Below are positions 38,501 through 45,227 of a stretch of DNA of 64,000 nucleotides, piece by piece. Source of the DNA: Lachnospiraceae bacterium AC2029 (GTDB lineage: Bacteria; Bacillota; Clostridia; Lachnospirales; Lachnospiraceae); assembly GCA_000703065.1 (NCBI GenBank), contig JNLK01000001.1, positions 3,122,001 to 3,186,000 on the forward strand, written 5' to 3'. The position numbers and the translations under genes were made by a program. Positions within the stretch are counted from its first letter, which is position 1. Every line of letters begins with the position of its first letter. Under the pieces are notes generated by a model. That model was not told the origin of the DNA. It made no database searches and saw only the letters and a program-made list of their open reading frames with translations.

Positions 38501-38618
38501 GACGGATGATGATACACCGCTTCTCCCGGTAGCAGGCCTGATGGCTCTGTCACTGGCAGGCGCAGTGGTTGTCGGATCCGTGAAGAAAAAAATGAAGAAA
38601 AACAAAAAGAAGAAGTAA
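29574..38618 (+). CDS. Giant multidomain Cna-B/pilin-type surface adhesin
   Basis: A 3014-residue surface protein. The ATG at 29574 lies seven bases after AAAGGAG; the ATG at 29568 is too close. A signal peptide (RRKIAIVMAVLMVLSVLLPG) is followed by adhesin-like beta domains (~50-900), SpaA/Cna-B modules (for example IPGATFGLYDANKEP and PLAGAEFTLYSEDMTPL), FctA/Spy0128-like pilin modules (GGKYDGKFTFQLQETT), DUF5979-like repeats (KTVVSDIASDKDREFSFTV), and more SpaA modules near the end. Such domains form internal Lys-Asn isopeptide bonds and make rigid stalks. The C-terminus has DTPKTDDDTPLLPVAG, a TM helix and a Lys-rich tail, which is a sorting-signal layout but without a clean LPxTG. No sortase gene lies in the window. 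Confidence 0.9.
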   Translation: MSKMSWRRKIAIVMAVLMVLSVLLPGSGSTRDYEAEAAEAHDITGNLGVPEGSTASPVELFGEGSSTPKEVAWEISKENEYEMHVHFTEDSDSASSQFIMNEDDCSFTYTLPQGVNIQSLTDGGNLTIVVDGANEITGTTYSFDPNNPRVITGTFANDDILRSAPNVQFYLSFKVKFDEGLSELDFGNGVKIPVVYSDTPKVTAQKTGSYSTEDGKAHFEVTVDSTYTNNNVHVKDSLTGTAYKSGSLTIDSITMNGSSYAPASQSVTDMGFDVNLGTMTNGQKAVIRYSVDVDYEKLAADGTAAETENLVTVPTDENPDPDPVRYNLEHKIKYGSISKSGEKGTTDSDGVATVNYKVTYNDNCLAPMKGVTLTDKITDNYQTYSDPMSVTIKRYAKNGSLVSSQDVAVNVSADKKQWTYQLDDNDVYKYEITYSATVDTDDVPSLGQVSNTIEDNKGRKSGTSVTVGPDELHVVKEYTKVNFADREITWNVAVTVPEEGFQAGTTVTDTLPKQWITDHDAIEGLVAGSLSVIDDAGLTLQYSLTENDTNFVLTFANGVANPSGTEKTFVLEYKTKIDEDWYAASLNQSYLQDHTNRVRVVSGNRIGDGDSTVRVVPPTLKKTSKGKEDYAYASEYPVYRFDVVVGNPTFPLVIQDTFDPDLELVTVQQYTWDDKAPRVYVGNQFDQSQNPSGAESYVPAENITTGNGTFTITLDDSYQEAAHNYYRITYLLRIRDAAAYKRLAQKLADQMARDPSKKTWKLYNTVDVNGANQTVSFDFEDVPVEKSVDLSNVVDDGSGIDLYTATPKYTIVLNPLGLKLNNGKKMDATDTFSNLALQYGSINIQPDNLGITCDASGNVLTIMNIPDETPVTISYDSHISGDKDASGNITYSNTFELNGHSSTVTKTSKVKQEAAGTGSRYHIIVYKYLAGDLQTRIPGATFGLYDANKEPIQWNSGAHAGQNVEFTTGLGGNFTLSSDDVELYTNTKYYIKELKAPAGYVLKNTWYEFKIIKGTNPDYELFEYRNGDMMKIRNEKPGVTFTKVDQDDKPLAGAEFTLYSEDMTPLKTCISTEEGTVEFTDLTIAATGDTIFYIKETKAPSADYALDPTKYELSYSRDAEGNIVAKKNDLKDKSYKVKNTKGEYGTISVSKDLTVSGTSDPATIAKVKDQAFDVNLALTAPAGASIPGTLSAKISKTGSETRTVTVNMNQGVGTISLKAGETASISGLPAGTTAVVTETKDTSLETKGYTYDTVAVGNGYSRTITKNLGSSVVLWNGYTMPRTSLKVTKKWAEDSKFINQRPDSVEVQLKNGNTNVGEPVSLTAAENWTYIWSRLPKYDAELKEISYSVVETDGSIRELSARYTSGAPVEVQATTTDKAFEITNTARTGSLVVDKNFVIPAGTTVPASAYNGLQFQLKKQGTVIETFTYANIVRAKASGKDGYEIHELQLGDDYELVETNADGLLATYNLVLDEANSDLDLTGIKIEEGQETKADLTNTYVAMKGGIALKAYKTVDGDAPEAGGKYDGKFTFQLQETTAGTVPDRLSSVMSKTNVAGKVNFNAISYTAPAVHTYKITEAPVDASTYVNVDETQYLVTVTVTEDPSDRSKLEAEVTNVTKKAPDGTETTVDYGDGLGITFDNTVITTSLSVTKTVVSDIASDKDREFSFTVTLSDRSIRGTHGDMTFINGVAEFKLKDRETKVATDLPIGVDYTVEEDDELGFTSECPSSTGTTATAGNTVTFTNTRQTGDLVVKKTVDSDILRDHDKKFDFTVTLLNIALNGTFGEMTFTNGVATFSLKDGETCTATGLPVGDWYTVEEAEAAGFVTTYQNHNDNSVNPYGRIVEGQNGVTVTNTKRPSKIGWRETATKYVDGNRIVEGGPYDGRFTFTLTETTTGDVPDKLTAPQRKKNTGSTVIFDHVGYTQEGVHTYEFAEEPFEADDVEYDPTVYTATVEVTEEDGRLHTEWSWTKTTPEGTEPISPGMRYFIDFNNKTKKAVHYRLRAKKEAEGLKADNFGFRLERLNADGTADSTFTPVTARNAADGKVDFGVFFTSQKEETVYYHISETDVDETTSVSPEDGYYIRTVTTYDSNYGLYQVKLYRFAENATPGTGFPVETNWTEVTGGDPAEFTFENTSKMQIQKRDADGPLAGAVLEIYEGTEAQGTAVRSFTSGTTPVTVTELKYNTVYTLHEAQTPNQDYLEAEDIYFMIRPDGVYQLADATDTEGTKVNNGLLTMIDTKRGEALPKEISAELTKSHEDIYGEAVQLTAGEYAFSMTALSYGGVLDQDATRVPKTVKNAADGTVTFGPLTYLSTDAGKTYAYLVKETDPAADTASMDMDETQYILVVTVDKVIGTDTDYELVLAKQWYKAPTGTEADIQLENRVDEADVKLVNKDRSGILKITKTIKGDVTPEEAAGQLQFTVTDENGKVLVIKDGTTEKRLEKLILDKDFTKAGDVYELEIKVPAGQKYIVSEVIYDVDGAVLTQVTGNGVALEKKDGIYSMTTDTVQPGTTPTAADYENTYKKGKLVITKTIKGDVTPEEAAGQLEFTITNETTGEQEVVNLSEFKFDKETGIYTYEIDAKPGDVYSVTETDYDVDGAILETVTHKVMGAEVEEGATADGIVISSTEQTRVDFEDDYKDDEGVIHFSKFGYSSELCSATPDATAELAGVTFRAEKTDDATVYADATSDSKGQVVFKKLPAGTYKVYEIDAPENVILDKTVYYAVIRNASFEGLTDKDGKKIEKGRIINDVYRADIEFTKVSELDTDETLAGSTYYLYKEAKDGSTVKVAEASTDANGKIVFRGVLTDVKYTVKEVISPDGYYVSENPITIGFKVEEDESGKKKVVVDEDVFNDGDKTVVVDKDGNITWLEPEVVVSVSKVDQNGAFVSGATLRIEDLDGNVVIPEWVTTGEAYTIKGKLAAGQSYRLVEVKAPDGYEVAGAITFKIPDDQVKAGETKAVEIKMIDKKTTPPDTPKTDDDTPLLPVAGLMALSLAGAVVVGSVKKKMKKNKKKK

Positions 38619-38641
38619 TGAGATAACCAAGGTAAATTAAT

Positions 38642-38675
38642 AAGACGGTTCCGGAGTTTCCGGAACCGTCTTTTA
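38642..38675 (+). terminator. Rho-independent terminator after the adhesin
   Basis: AAGACGGTTCCGG (38642-38654) pairs perfectly with CCGGAACCGTCTT (38660-38672), followed by TTA. The group II intron begins six bases later. Confidence 0.85.
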
Positions 38676-38680
38676 TCGTG

Positions 38681-40586
38681 GTGCGCCTGGCGGCGCACGT
38701 TTCTAACGGGTGAAAGTCCCGAATCCGCCCGGTAGTGGGAAGGATATAGCCGAAGGCAAGGGTGTCCATCGCGAGGTGGAATCTGAAGGAAGCCGGATGT
38801 GGGAACAGACTAACCACGGGCAAACCTCTGGCCTGACGAACAGAAACCACATATAAGGTCACGCATGAGGGTAAGACTGCAACACAAGTCGAAGCCCAAT
38901 AGCTACACGGAATCATGTGGGATAAATGTGGCAGGTGGATGGAGGGAAAGAAACGTGTGGTACCCGGGGAGATCTGCGCGGGACGCTCTGAAAAGAGTAA
39001 CCATCATCAAGAGGTGATGCTGAGCGCGCAGAAGTCAGCAGAGGCCATAGTAGCCGAGAGGTGAAGGGCCGAATCAGTAGGAGTCCTAAATACGACCGAG
39101 AAAGGAGGAATGCGCACATGGATGCAGAAAACATCAGTAATGAAGGCTGCTCACAAAGAGATAGTGCGGAACACAAAGGGTATGTGAGAGCGCATCGCTC
39201 ATTCAACCGGATATGGAAGGAAAGGGACAGTGCACAGCCGGATCTCTTGGAGAAGATACTGGAAAAGGACAACCTCAACAGAGCTTTCAAGAGAGTGAAG
39301 GCAAACAAAGGAGCGCCGGGAGTCGACGGGATGACCATAGACGAGACGCTTCAGTGGCTGAAGGAACACAACCATGAGCTAACAGATAGGATCAGGCGTG
39401 GAAAATACACACCGAAACCGGTCAAGCGAGTGGAGATCCCAAAGCCGGACGGCGGAGTACGTAAGCTTGGCATACCCACCGTCATAGACCGTACCATTCA
39501 ACAGGCCATGGCACAACAGATGATACCGATCTTTGAGCCACTGTTTTCGGACGGAAGCTACGGCTACCGACCAGGACGGAGTGCCAAAGAAGCCATTCTG
39601 AAGGTGAAGGAGTATGCGGAACAGGGCTATACCCATGCGGTAAGTCTTGATCTCTCGAAATACTTCGACACCCTGAACCACACAATCCTTGTGAACCTTC
39701 TTCGGAAGGAAATCAAGGATGAGAGGGTCATACAGATGGTGAAGCGGTACCTCAGAAGCGGGGTCATGGAAAACGGAGTGGTCATCGAGACTGAGGAAGG
39801 TTCACCACAGGGAGGAAATCTCTCCCCGTTGCTGGCAAACGTCTACCTCAACGAGTTCGATCAGGAGTATCTGAAACGGGGAGTTCCATGTATTCGCTAT
39901 GCGGACGACATCGTCTTGCTGGCAAAGAGTGAACGAGCCGCTAAGAGACTGCTGGAGACGAGTACGAAATATCTCGAAGGGACGCTGAAACTAAAAGTGA
40001 ACCAAGAGAAAAGTCGTGTAGTCAGCGTGTTTGCGATCCGAAATTTTAAGTATCTCGGCTTTGCATTGGGAAGGAATGGCGGAGGGGTCTACGTCCGCGT
40101 TCATCCAAAGTCGATGAAGAAGTTCAAAGACCATCTGCGTGAATACTCTTCCCGTAGGAGATGTCAGAGCATCAGACCGAGTATGGAAAAGATCAGGGTC
40201 TATGTCAGAGGGTGGATGAACTACTATGGGATCGCGAGCATGAAAACCCCGATCGATGATCTCAATGGATGGCTGTACCGACGAATCCGCATGTGTATCT
40301 GGAAGCAGTGGAAACTGCCAAAGACAAAGAAACGGCATCTCATCAGTCTTGGAATACCGGAATACTTTGCGCGCATGGCGGCGAATAGCCGGAAAGGCTA
40401 CTGGAGAACGGTCAATACGACAACGGTGAAAAGAGCACTGTCAAAAGAAAGACTGATACGCGCAGGCTTCTATGATTTAGCCCTTGCGTACCAGTCTGTG
40501 CACGTCAACTATTGAAACCGCCGTGTACCGAACGGTACGCACGGTGGTGTGAGAGGACGGGGGTTAATCACCCCCTCCTACTCGAT
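38681..40586 (+). mobile_element. Group II intron with reverse transcriptase/maturase
   Basis: The 5' end starts GTGCGCCTGGCGGCGCACG, fitting the GUGYG rule, and ~435 bases of structured RNA (domains I-III) precede the protein gene. After the protein, AACCGCCGTGTACCGAACGG with the paired GTACGCACGGTGGT looks like domain V and the segment to CTACTCGAT like domain VI, so I place the 3' end at 40586. It sits immediately after a terminator stem, the habit of bacterial class C introns, but its class cannot be settled by eye. Flanks would rejoin as TTTTATCGTG-TTTAATCTGG. The element is intact and interrupts no gene. Confidence 0.85.
39118..40515 (+). CDS. ltrA: Group II intron-encoded reverse transcriptase/maturase
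   Basis: A 465-residue LtrA-type protein that splices the intron RNA and copies it at a new site. The ATG at 39118 follows AAAGGAGG; the frame opens earlier at GTG 39061 without a ribosome site. RT blocks are visible: KANKGAPGVDGMT (RT0/1), GYRPGRSAKEAI, LDLSKYFDTLNH, EEGSPQGGNLSPLLANVYLN, and the catalytic YADD at 261-264. The maturase (X) domain follows, with VRGWMNYYGIASM. There is no HNH endonuclease domain, so mobility would use nicked or single-stranded DNA. All RT catalytic residues are intact. Confidence 0.94.
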   Translation: MDAENISNEGCSQRDSAEHKGYVRAHRSFNRIWKERDSAQPDLLEKILEKDNLNRAFKRVKANKGAPGVDGMTIDETLQWLKEHNHELTDRIRRGKYTPKPVKRVEIPKPDGGVRKLGIPTVIDRTIQQAMAQQMIPIFEPLFSDGSYGYRPGRSAKEAILKVKEYAEQGYTHAVSLDLSKYFDTLNHTILVNLLRKEIKDERVIQMVKRYLRSGVMENGVVIETEEGSPQGGNLSPLLANVYLNEFDQEYLKRGVPCIRYADDIVLLAKSERAAKRLLETSTKYLEGTLKLKVNQEKSRVVSVFAIRNFKYLGFALGRNGGGVYVRVHPKSMKKFKDHLREYSSRRRCQSIRPSMEKIRVYVRGWMNYYGIASMKTPIDDLNGWLYRRIRMCIWKQWKLPKTKKRHLISLGIPEYFARMAANSRKGYWRTVNTTTVKRALSKERLIRAGFYDLALAYQSVHVNY

Positions 40587-40699
40587 TTTAATCTGGTGGG
40601 GTATCTGATCCGTGTCTCATCGGTTTGGTCAAGTTGGAGGGGCGTCTTATACAATACAGTTTCCGCTTCTTTTTTTACTTTGGATTCGGTACATTTTCC

Positions 40700-40728
40700 T
40701 TGCGAAATGGGCCTGAATTCGGTAAACT
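40700..40728 (+). promoter_or_regulatory. Promoter upstream of dtd
   Basis: TTGCGA (40700-40705), 17-bp spacer, TAAACT (40723-40728), 50 bases before dtd. A short hairpin GCTCCCGTCGGGAGC follows in the leader. It would drive dtd and the two-component genes. Confidence 0.55.
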
Positions 40729-40778
40729 ATACGGGAGTATGCGCTCCCGTCGGGAGCGGTGAAAGAAGGAAATGAGTC

Positions 40779-41246
40779 ATGCGGTTTTTAGTACAGAGAG
40801 TGACACGCGCATCGGTGACCGTGGAAGGAAATGTTACGGGACAGATCGGGAAGGGATTCTTCGTTCTGATCGGCGTGGAGGATGAGGATAATAAAGCGGT
40901 TGCAGATAAAATGATCAGCAAGCTCCTGGGGCTCCGGATCTTCGATGATGCGGAGGGAAAGAGCAATCTGGCTCTGGCGGATGTTCAGGGCGAGCTGCTT
41001 CTGATCTCTCAGTTCACCCTCTATGCGGATGCAAGGCACGGAAACCGTCCGTCCTTCATCAACGCGGGGAAGCCTGATTTTGCAAATGAAATGTACGAGT
41101 ATATCGTGGAATGCTGCAGAGCGAAGGGATATACCACGGAAACCGGGATCTTCGGGGCGGAGATGAAATGTGATCTCCTGAATGACGGTCCCTTCACCAT
41201 CTGGCTGGATTCCAGGGAGATCTGTCCGAAGTTACATGAGGGATAA
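40779..41246 (+). CDS. dtd: D-aminoacyl-tRNA deacylase
   Basis: Dtd removes D-amino acids (and glycine from tRNA-Ala) mischarged on tRNA, a cytosolic proofreading role. The 155-residue protein has the start MRFLVQRVTRASVTVEG, the catalytic motif SQFTLYADARHGNRPSF and the second motif NDGPFTIWLDSREI, close to the family NxGPVT pattern with Phe replacing Val. Length is standard. It is preceded by its own promoter and lies three bases before the response regulator gene, so they form one operon; no functional link is known to me. Confidence 0.95.
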   Translation: MRFLVQRVTRASVTVEGNVTGQIGKGFFVLIGVEDEDNKAVADKMISKLLGLRIFDDAEGKSNLALADVQGELLLISQFTLYADARHGNRPSFINAGKPDFANEMYEYIVECCRAKGYTTETGIFGAEMKCDLLNDGPFTIWLDSREICPKLHEG

Positions 41247-41249
41247 GCT

Positions 41250-41930
41250 ATGAAAAGAATTCTGGTTGCTGAAGACGATGCGGATCTGATGAAGCTCTTT
41301 CGGACCGTTCTGACGAAGGAGGGGTATGAGGTGATCCCGGCAGAGGACGGACTCATGGCGATCCGCTATCTGAACAGGGAATATGTGGATCTCATCATTT
41401 CCGATATCATGATGCCGAATATGGACGGCTTTCAGCTGGTCCGTGCGCTTCGGGAAGCCGGCAAGAAGACACCGATCCTCCTGATCACCGCGAAGGATGG
41501 CTTTGACGATATGCGGAAGGGCTTCTCTCTCGGAACGGATGATTATATGGTGAAGCCGGTAAATATGAATGAGATGCTTCTCCGGGTGGAGGCACTGATC
41601 CGTCGGAGCATGATGCAGAACGAGAGAAGGCAGACCTTCGGATCTATGGTTCTGGAAATGGACACCATGACACTTACCATCGGGGAGGAATCCCAGATCC
41701 TGCCCCAGAAGGAATTTATGCTTCTTTATAAGCTGCTGAATTCGGCCGGAAAGACCTTCACCAGACAGCAGCTGATGGATGAGATATGGGGAACGGATTC
41801 GCCCAGTGATGTCCGGACGGTGGATGTACATATCAACCGGCTCCGGGAACGTCTTCGGGATGTGCCGGATTATGAGATCGTGACGATCCGCGGTCTGGGC
41901 TACAAGGCGGTGCACCACGACAGAGGGTAG
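41250..41930 (+). CDS. OmpR/PhoB-family response regulator
   Basis: A 226-residue response regulator. The receiver domain has the acidic pocket (AEDDADLM), phospho-acceptor D52 in IISDIMMPNMDG, and the switch residues T and K (LLITAKD, DYMVKPV). The C-terminal domain is a winged-helix DNA-binding domain with KEFMLLYKLLNSAGKTFTRQQ and DVRTVDVHINRLRERL, the OmpR type. It is followed after five bases by its sensor kinase. The signal and targets are unknown. Confidence 0.94.
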   Translation: MKRILVAEDDADLMKLFRTVLTKEGYEVIPAEDGLMAIRYLNREYVDLIISDIMMPNMDGFQLVRALREAGKKTPILLITAKDGFDDMRKGFSLGTDDYMVKPVNMNEMLLRVEALIRRSMMQNERRQTFGSMVLEMDTMTLTIGEESQILPQKEFMLLYKLLNSAGKTFTRQQLMDEIWGTDSPSDVRTVDVHINRLRERLRDVPDYEIVTIRGLGYKAVHHDRG

Positions 41931-41935
41931 GTTAC

Positions 41936-42988
41936 ATGAAACGAAAGAAACGGAAACTGAATATCGTCGTTCTGCTTCATCTCAGTGTAACCTCCGTTCT
42001 GATCATCTTTCTTTCCGCCATTATCGCCATTCTTCTGCGAAGCGGACAGCAGCTGGCGGGCTCGAACCGGATGGCGCCGGTTCTGTTCTTTCTTTGGATC
42101 ACGCTGGCCACAATCGTGGCAAATCTGATCCTGTATCATAAGATGAAACGCGTCTTTCAGGCGGTAGAGAATCTGAGCAGTGCCACGGAAGAGGTGGCAA
42201 AGGGGAATTTCAATCTTACGGTACAGCCGAAGGAACCCACCCATATCGCCGAGATCGACGACCTCTATAACTCCTTCAACCAGATGGTGCGGGAGCTGAG
42301 CGGGATCGAGACCCTCAGAAATGATTTCGTGGCAAATGTATCGCATGAGATGAAGACGCCGACGGCGGCCATCGACGGCTATGCCACATTGCTTCAGGAT
42401 GAATCCCTGACCCCGGAGGAAAGACAACAGCATCTGGAAAGCATTTTATATAACTGTCATCGTCTTACGGCATTGACGGGGGATATCCTGATGCTGTCCA
42501 GACTGGACAACGGGACCACGCTTCCGAAGAAGGCACCCTTCCGTCTGGATGAGCAGATCCGGAAGGTGGTACTTTCCGTAGAAGAGGTATGGGTTGAGAA
42601 GGAACTGGAGCTGGATCTGGAGATGGATCCGGTGGTCTATAACGGAGACGAAGAGCTGTTGTATCATGTCTGGACAAACCTGATTGAAAATGCAGTCAAA
42701 TTCTCCAATCAGAAGGGAAAGCTGCAGATCCGTATGGAGGAGAATCCTTCCGACACGAAGGTGGTCTGTGTCACCATTCGGGATACGGGGATCGGGATGT
42801 CCGCCGAGCAGCAGGCCCATATGTACGACAAGTTTTATCAGGGCGATAAATCCCACAGCAAGGAAGGAAACGGCCTGGGGCTGGCGTTGGTGCGTCAGAT
42901 CACGGACCTTCTGGATATCAGTATCTCCGTGAAGAGTAAAAAGGGAGAGGGGACCACCTTTATCCTTGAACTCCCCATGTCATCCTGA
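41936..42988 (+). CDS. Membrane sensor histidine kinase
   Basis: A 350-residue kinase with two TM helices (VVLLHLSVTSVLIIFLSAIIA and PVLFFLWITLATIVANLILY) and almost no extracellular loop, suggesting it senses the membrane or a partner and not a soluble ligand. A HAMP-like linker follows, then the dimerisation domain with H137 in VSHEMKTPTAAID and the HATPase domain with N box (TNLIENAVKFS), DTGIGM and GNGLGLALV. Its last residues MSS and the stop codon are supplied by a REP-like element that begins at 42978, so the original C-terminus was probably slightly different. Confidence 0.93.
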   Translation: MKRKKRKLNIVVLLHLSVTSVLIIFLSAIIAILLRSGQQLAGSNRMAPVLFFLWITLATIVANLILYHKMKRVFQAVENLSSATEEVAKGNFNLTVQPKEPTHIAEIDDLYNSFNQMVRELSGIETLRNDFVANVSHEMKTPTAAIDGYATLLQDESLTPEERQQHLESILYNCHRLTALTGDILMLSRLDNGTTLPKKAPFRLDEQIRKVVLSVEEVWVEKELELDLEMDPVVYNGDEELLYHVWTNLIENAVKFSNQKGKLQIRMEENPSDTKVVCVTIRDTGIGMSAEQQAHMYDKFYQGDKSHSKEGNGLGLALVRQITDLLDISISVKSKKGEGTTFILELPMSS

Positions 42989-43048
42989 GCGAAGCGAAGG
43001 ATCTGTCGAGGCCATAGGATTCTTCGGGCGTTCGCCCTCAGAATGACA
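42978..43048 (+). repeat. Complete REP-like palindromic element overlapping the kinase stop
   Basis: TGTCATCCTGAG (42978-42989) pairs with CTCAGAATGACA (43037-43048), 11 of 12 positions. The left arm continues CGAAGCGAAGGATCT and the centre contains TTCTTCGGGCGTTCGCCC. This is the most complete copy of the family in the window. Confidence 0.75.
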
Positions 43049-43095
43049 AGGAGAACAGGCGCATCGCCAAGAAATAAAATCAAAAGGAAAATAAC

Positions 43096-44910
43096 ATGAA
43101 TCACTTAGACCAGAAGAGAATCAGAAATTTTTGTATCATTGCACATATCGACCACGGCAAATCCACGCTGGCGGACCGGATCATCGAGAAGACCGGAACC
43201 CTGACCCAGCGGGAGATGCAGGAGCAGGTGCTGGATAATATGGACATCGAGCGGGAACGCGGGATCACCATCAAGTCCCAGGCGGTCCGTATCATTTACA
43301 AGGCCGAGGACGGAGAGGAGTATATCTTCAACCTGATCGATACTCCGGGCCATGTGGACTTCAACTATGAGGTGTCCCGTTCCCTGGCGGCCTGCGAGGG
43401 AGCGGTGCTGGTGGTGGATGCGGCTCAGGGTATCGAGGCGCAGACCCTGGCAAATGTGTACCTGGCGGTGGATCACAACCTGGAGGTGTTCCCGGTCATC
43501 AACAAGATCGACCTGCCCTCCGCGGATCCGGACCGTGTGAAAAATGAGATCGAGGACGTGATCGGCATCGAGGCGCAGGATGCGCCCCTCATTTCCGCAA
43601 AGCAGGGCATCGGCATCGAGTCCGTTCTGGAGGAGATCGTGCATAAGATCCCGGCTCCGGACGGAGATGTGGACGGGCCTTTCAAGGCACTGATCTTCGA
43701 CAGCCTGTATGACAGCTACAAGGGCGTTATCATATTCTGCCGTGTATTTGACGGCGTGATCGCAAGGGGAAACCGGATCCGGATGATGCAGACCGGAGCG
43801 GAGGCTGATGTGGTTGAGGTGGGAATCTTCGGCGCGGGCCAGTTCATTCCCCAGGACGAGATCTCAGCAGGTATGGTGGGTTATATCACCGCCAGCTTGA
43901 AAAATGTAAAGGAGACGGCCGTGGGAGATACGGTAACGGATGCGGAACGTCCCACGCCGGAAGCGCTTCCGGGCTATAAGCAGGCCCGTTCCATGGTGTA
44001 CTGCGGTATGTATCCTGCGGACGGAGCCAAGTATCCCGAGCTTCGGGACGCTCTGGAGAAGCTGCAGCTGAACGACGCGTCCCTGCAGTACGAACCGGAG
44101 ACCTCCATCGCGCTGGGCTTCGGCTTCCGCTGCGGTTTCCTGGGACTGCTTCATCTGGAGGTGATCCAGGAACGTCTGGAGCGGGAATACAATCTGGATC
44201 TGGTAACTACGGCACCCGGTGTTGTATACCGCGTGTATAAGACAAATGGGGAAATGATCGAGCTGACGAATCCCTCGAATCTGCCGGATCCTTCGGAGAT
44301 CGATTACATGGAGGAGCCGGTGGTATCCGCCGAGATCATGGTGACCACGGACTATACGGGGGCCATCATGAAACTCTGCCAGGAACGCCGGGGTGTCTAC
44401 ATTTCCATGGAATATCTGGAGGAGACCCGTGTGCTCCTGAAGTACGAGCTCCCGTTAAATGAGATCATCTACGATTTCTTCGATGCACTGAAGTCCCGTT
44501 CCAGGGGCTATGCATCCTTTGACTATGAACTGAAGGGGTACGAGCGTTCCGAGCTGGTGAAGCTGGACATCCTGATCAACCATGAGACCGTGGATGCGCT
44601 GTCCTTTATCGTGTTCAAGGATTCTGCCTATGAGCGTGGCAGGAAAATGTGCGAGAAGCTGAAGGGTGAGATCCCGAGACACCTGTTCGAGATCCCCATC
44701 CAGGCGGCCATCGGCGGAAAGATCATCGCCCGTGAGACCGTGAAGGCAGTCCGGAAGGACGTGCTGGCCAAGTGCTACGGCGGCGATATCACCCGTAAGA
44801 GAAAGCTTCTGGAGAAGCAGAAGGAAGGAAAGAAGCGGATGCGCCAGATCGGAAATGTGGAGATCCCGCAGAAGGCGTTTATGTCAGTCTTGAAACTGGA
44901 CGAAGAGTAA
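43096..44910 (+). CDS. lepA: Elongation factor 4 (LepA)
   Basis: LepA/EF4 is a ribosome-bound GTPase implicated in back-translocation and in translation initiation under stress. The 604-residue protein has the P-loop [13 protein letters not shown], the switch region [27 protein letters not shown], and the LepA-specific C-terminal domain with [35 protein letters not shown] and [15 protein letters not shown]. Length is standard. It starts at 43096, 47 bases after a REP-like element. hemW follows beyond a repeat-rich gap; lepA-hemW-hrcA order is common in Firmicutes. Confidence 0.97.
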   Translation: MNHLDQKRIRNFCIIAHIDHGKSTLADRIIEKTGTLTQREMQEQVLDNMDIERERGITIKSQAVRIIYKAEDGEEYIFNLIDTPGHVDFNYEVSRSLAACEGAVLVVDAAQGIEAQTLANVYLAVDHNLEVFPVINKIDLPSADPDRVKNEIEDVIGIEAQDAPLISAKQGIGIESVLEEIVHKIPAPDGDVDGPFKALIFDSLYDSYKGVIIFCRVFDGVIARGNRIRMMQTGAEADVVEVGIFGAGQFIPQDEISAGMVGYITASLKNVKETAVGDTVTDAERPTPEALPGYKQARSMVYCGMYPADGAKYPELRDALEKLQLNDASLQYEPETSIALGFGFRCGFLGLLHLEVIQERLEREYNLDLVTTAPGVVYRVYKTNGEMIELTNPSNLPDPSEIDYMEEPVVSAEIMVTTDYTGAIMKLCQERRGVYISMEYLEETRVLLKYELPLNEIIYDFFDALKSRSRGYASFDYELKGYERSELVKLDILINHETVDALSFIVFKDSAYERGRKMCEKLKGEIPRHLFEIPIQAAIGGKIIARETVKAVRKDVLAKCYGGDITRKRKLLEKQKEGKKRMRQIGNVEIPQKAFMSVLKLDEE

Positions 44911-44988
44911 GATACGATTCGCAGTCCGATGACACACGGACTCGCGCATGCTGGCATGAGCGCGAGAGCGTGGGGCAGAGGATACGGC

Positions 44989-45201
44989 GAAGCCGTCACC
45001 ACGAACGCCGCCGCAGCCATAAGCGGCGGAGCCGCGACATACACGCGAAGCGCGGATGGGCTGCGGCCGGACGAGTGGGGCGAATCGTAAAATGCATCAA
45101 GAAGCCGTCACCACGAACGCCGCCGCAGCCGGGAGCCGCGAAGCGGCGGCATACACGCGAAGCGTGGATGGGGTGCGGTCGGACGAGTGGGGCGAATCGT
45201 A
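44989..45201 (+). repeat. Two 101-bp GC-rich direct repeats between lepA and hemW
   Basis: 44989-45089 and 45101-45201 are direct repeats of equal length, beginning GAAGCCGTCACCACGAACGC and ending GGGGCGAATCGTA. Each holds a CCGCC/GGCGG stem. The end GCGAATCGTA is the reverse complement of TACGATTCGC at 44913-44922, right after lepA, so the whole 44913-45201 stretch has inverted ends. No gene is supported in the 317-base gap, although the hemW frame is open through it from 44970. Confidence 0.8.
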
Positions 45202-45227
45202 CAAATATTAGTAGCAAGGAATCAGTC

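Noticed and set aside
44970-45227. N-terminal extension of HemW from the GTG at 44970
   Set aside because: The extension translates the 101-bp DNA repeats and is Arg-rich filler; the ATG at 45228 gives the normal family start.
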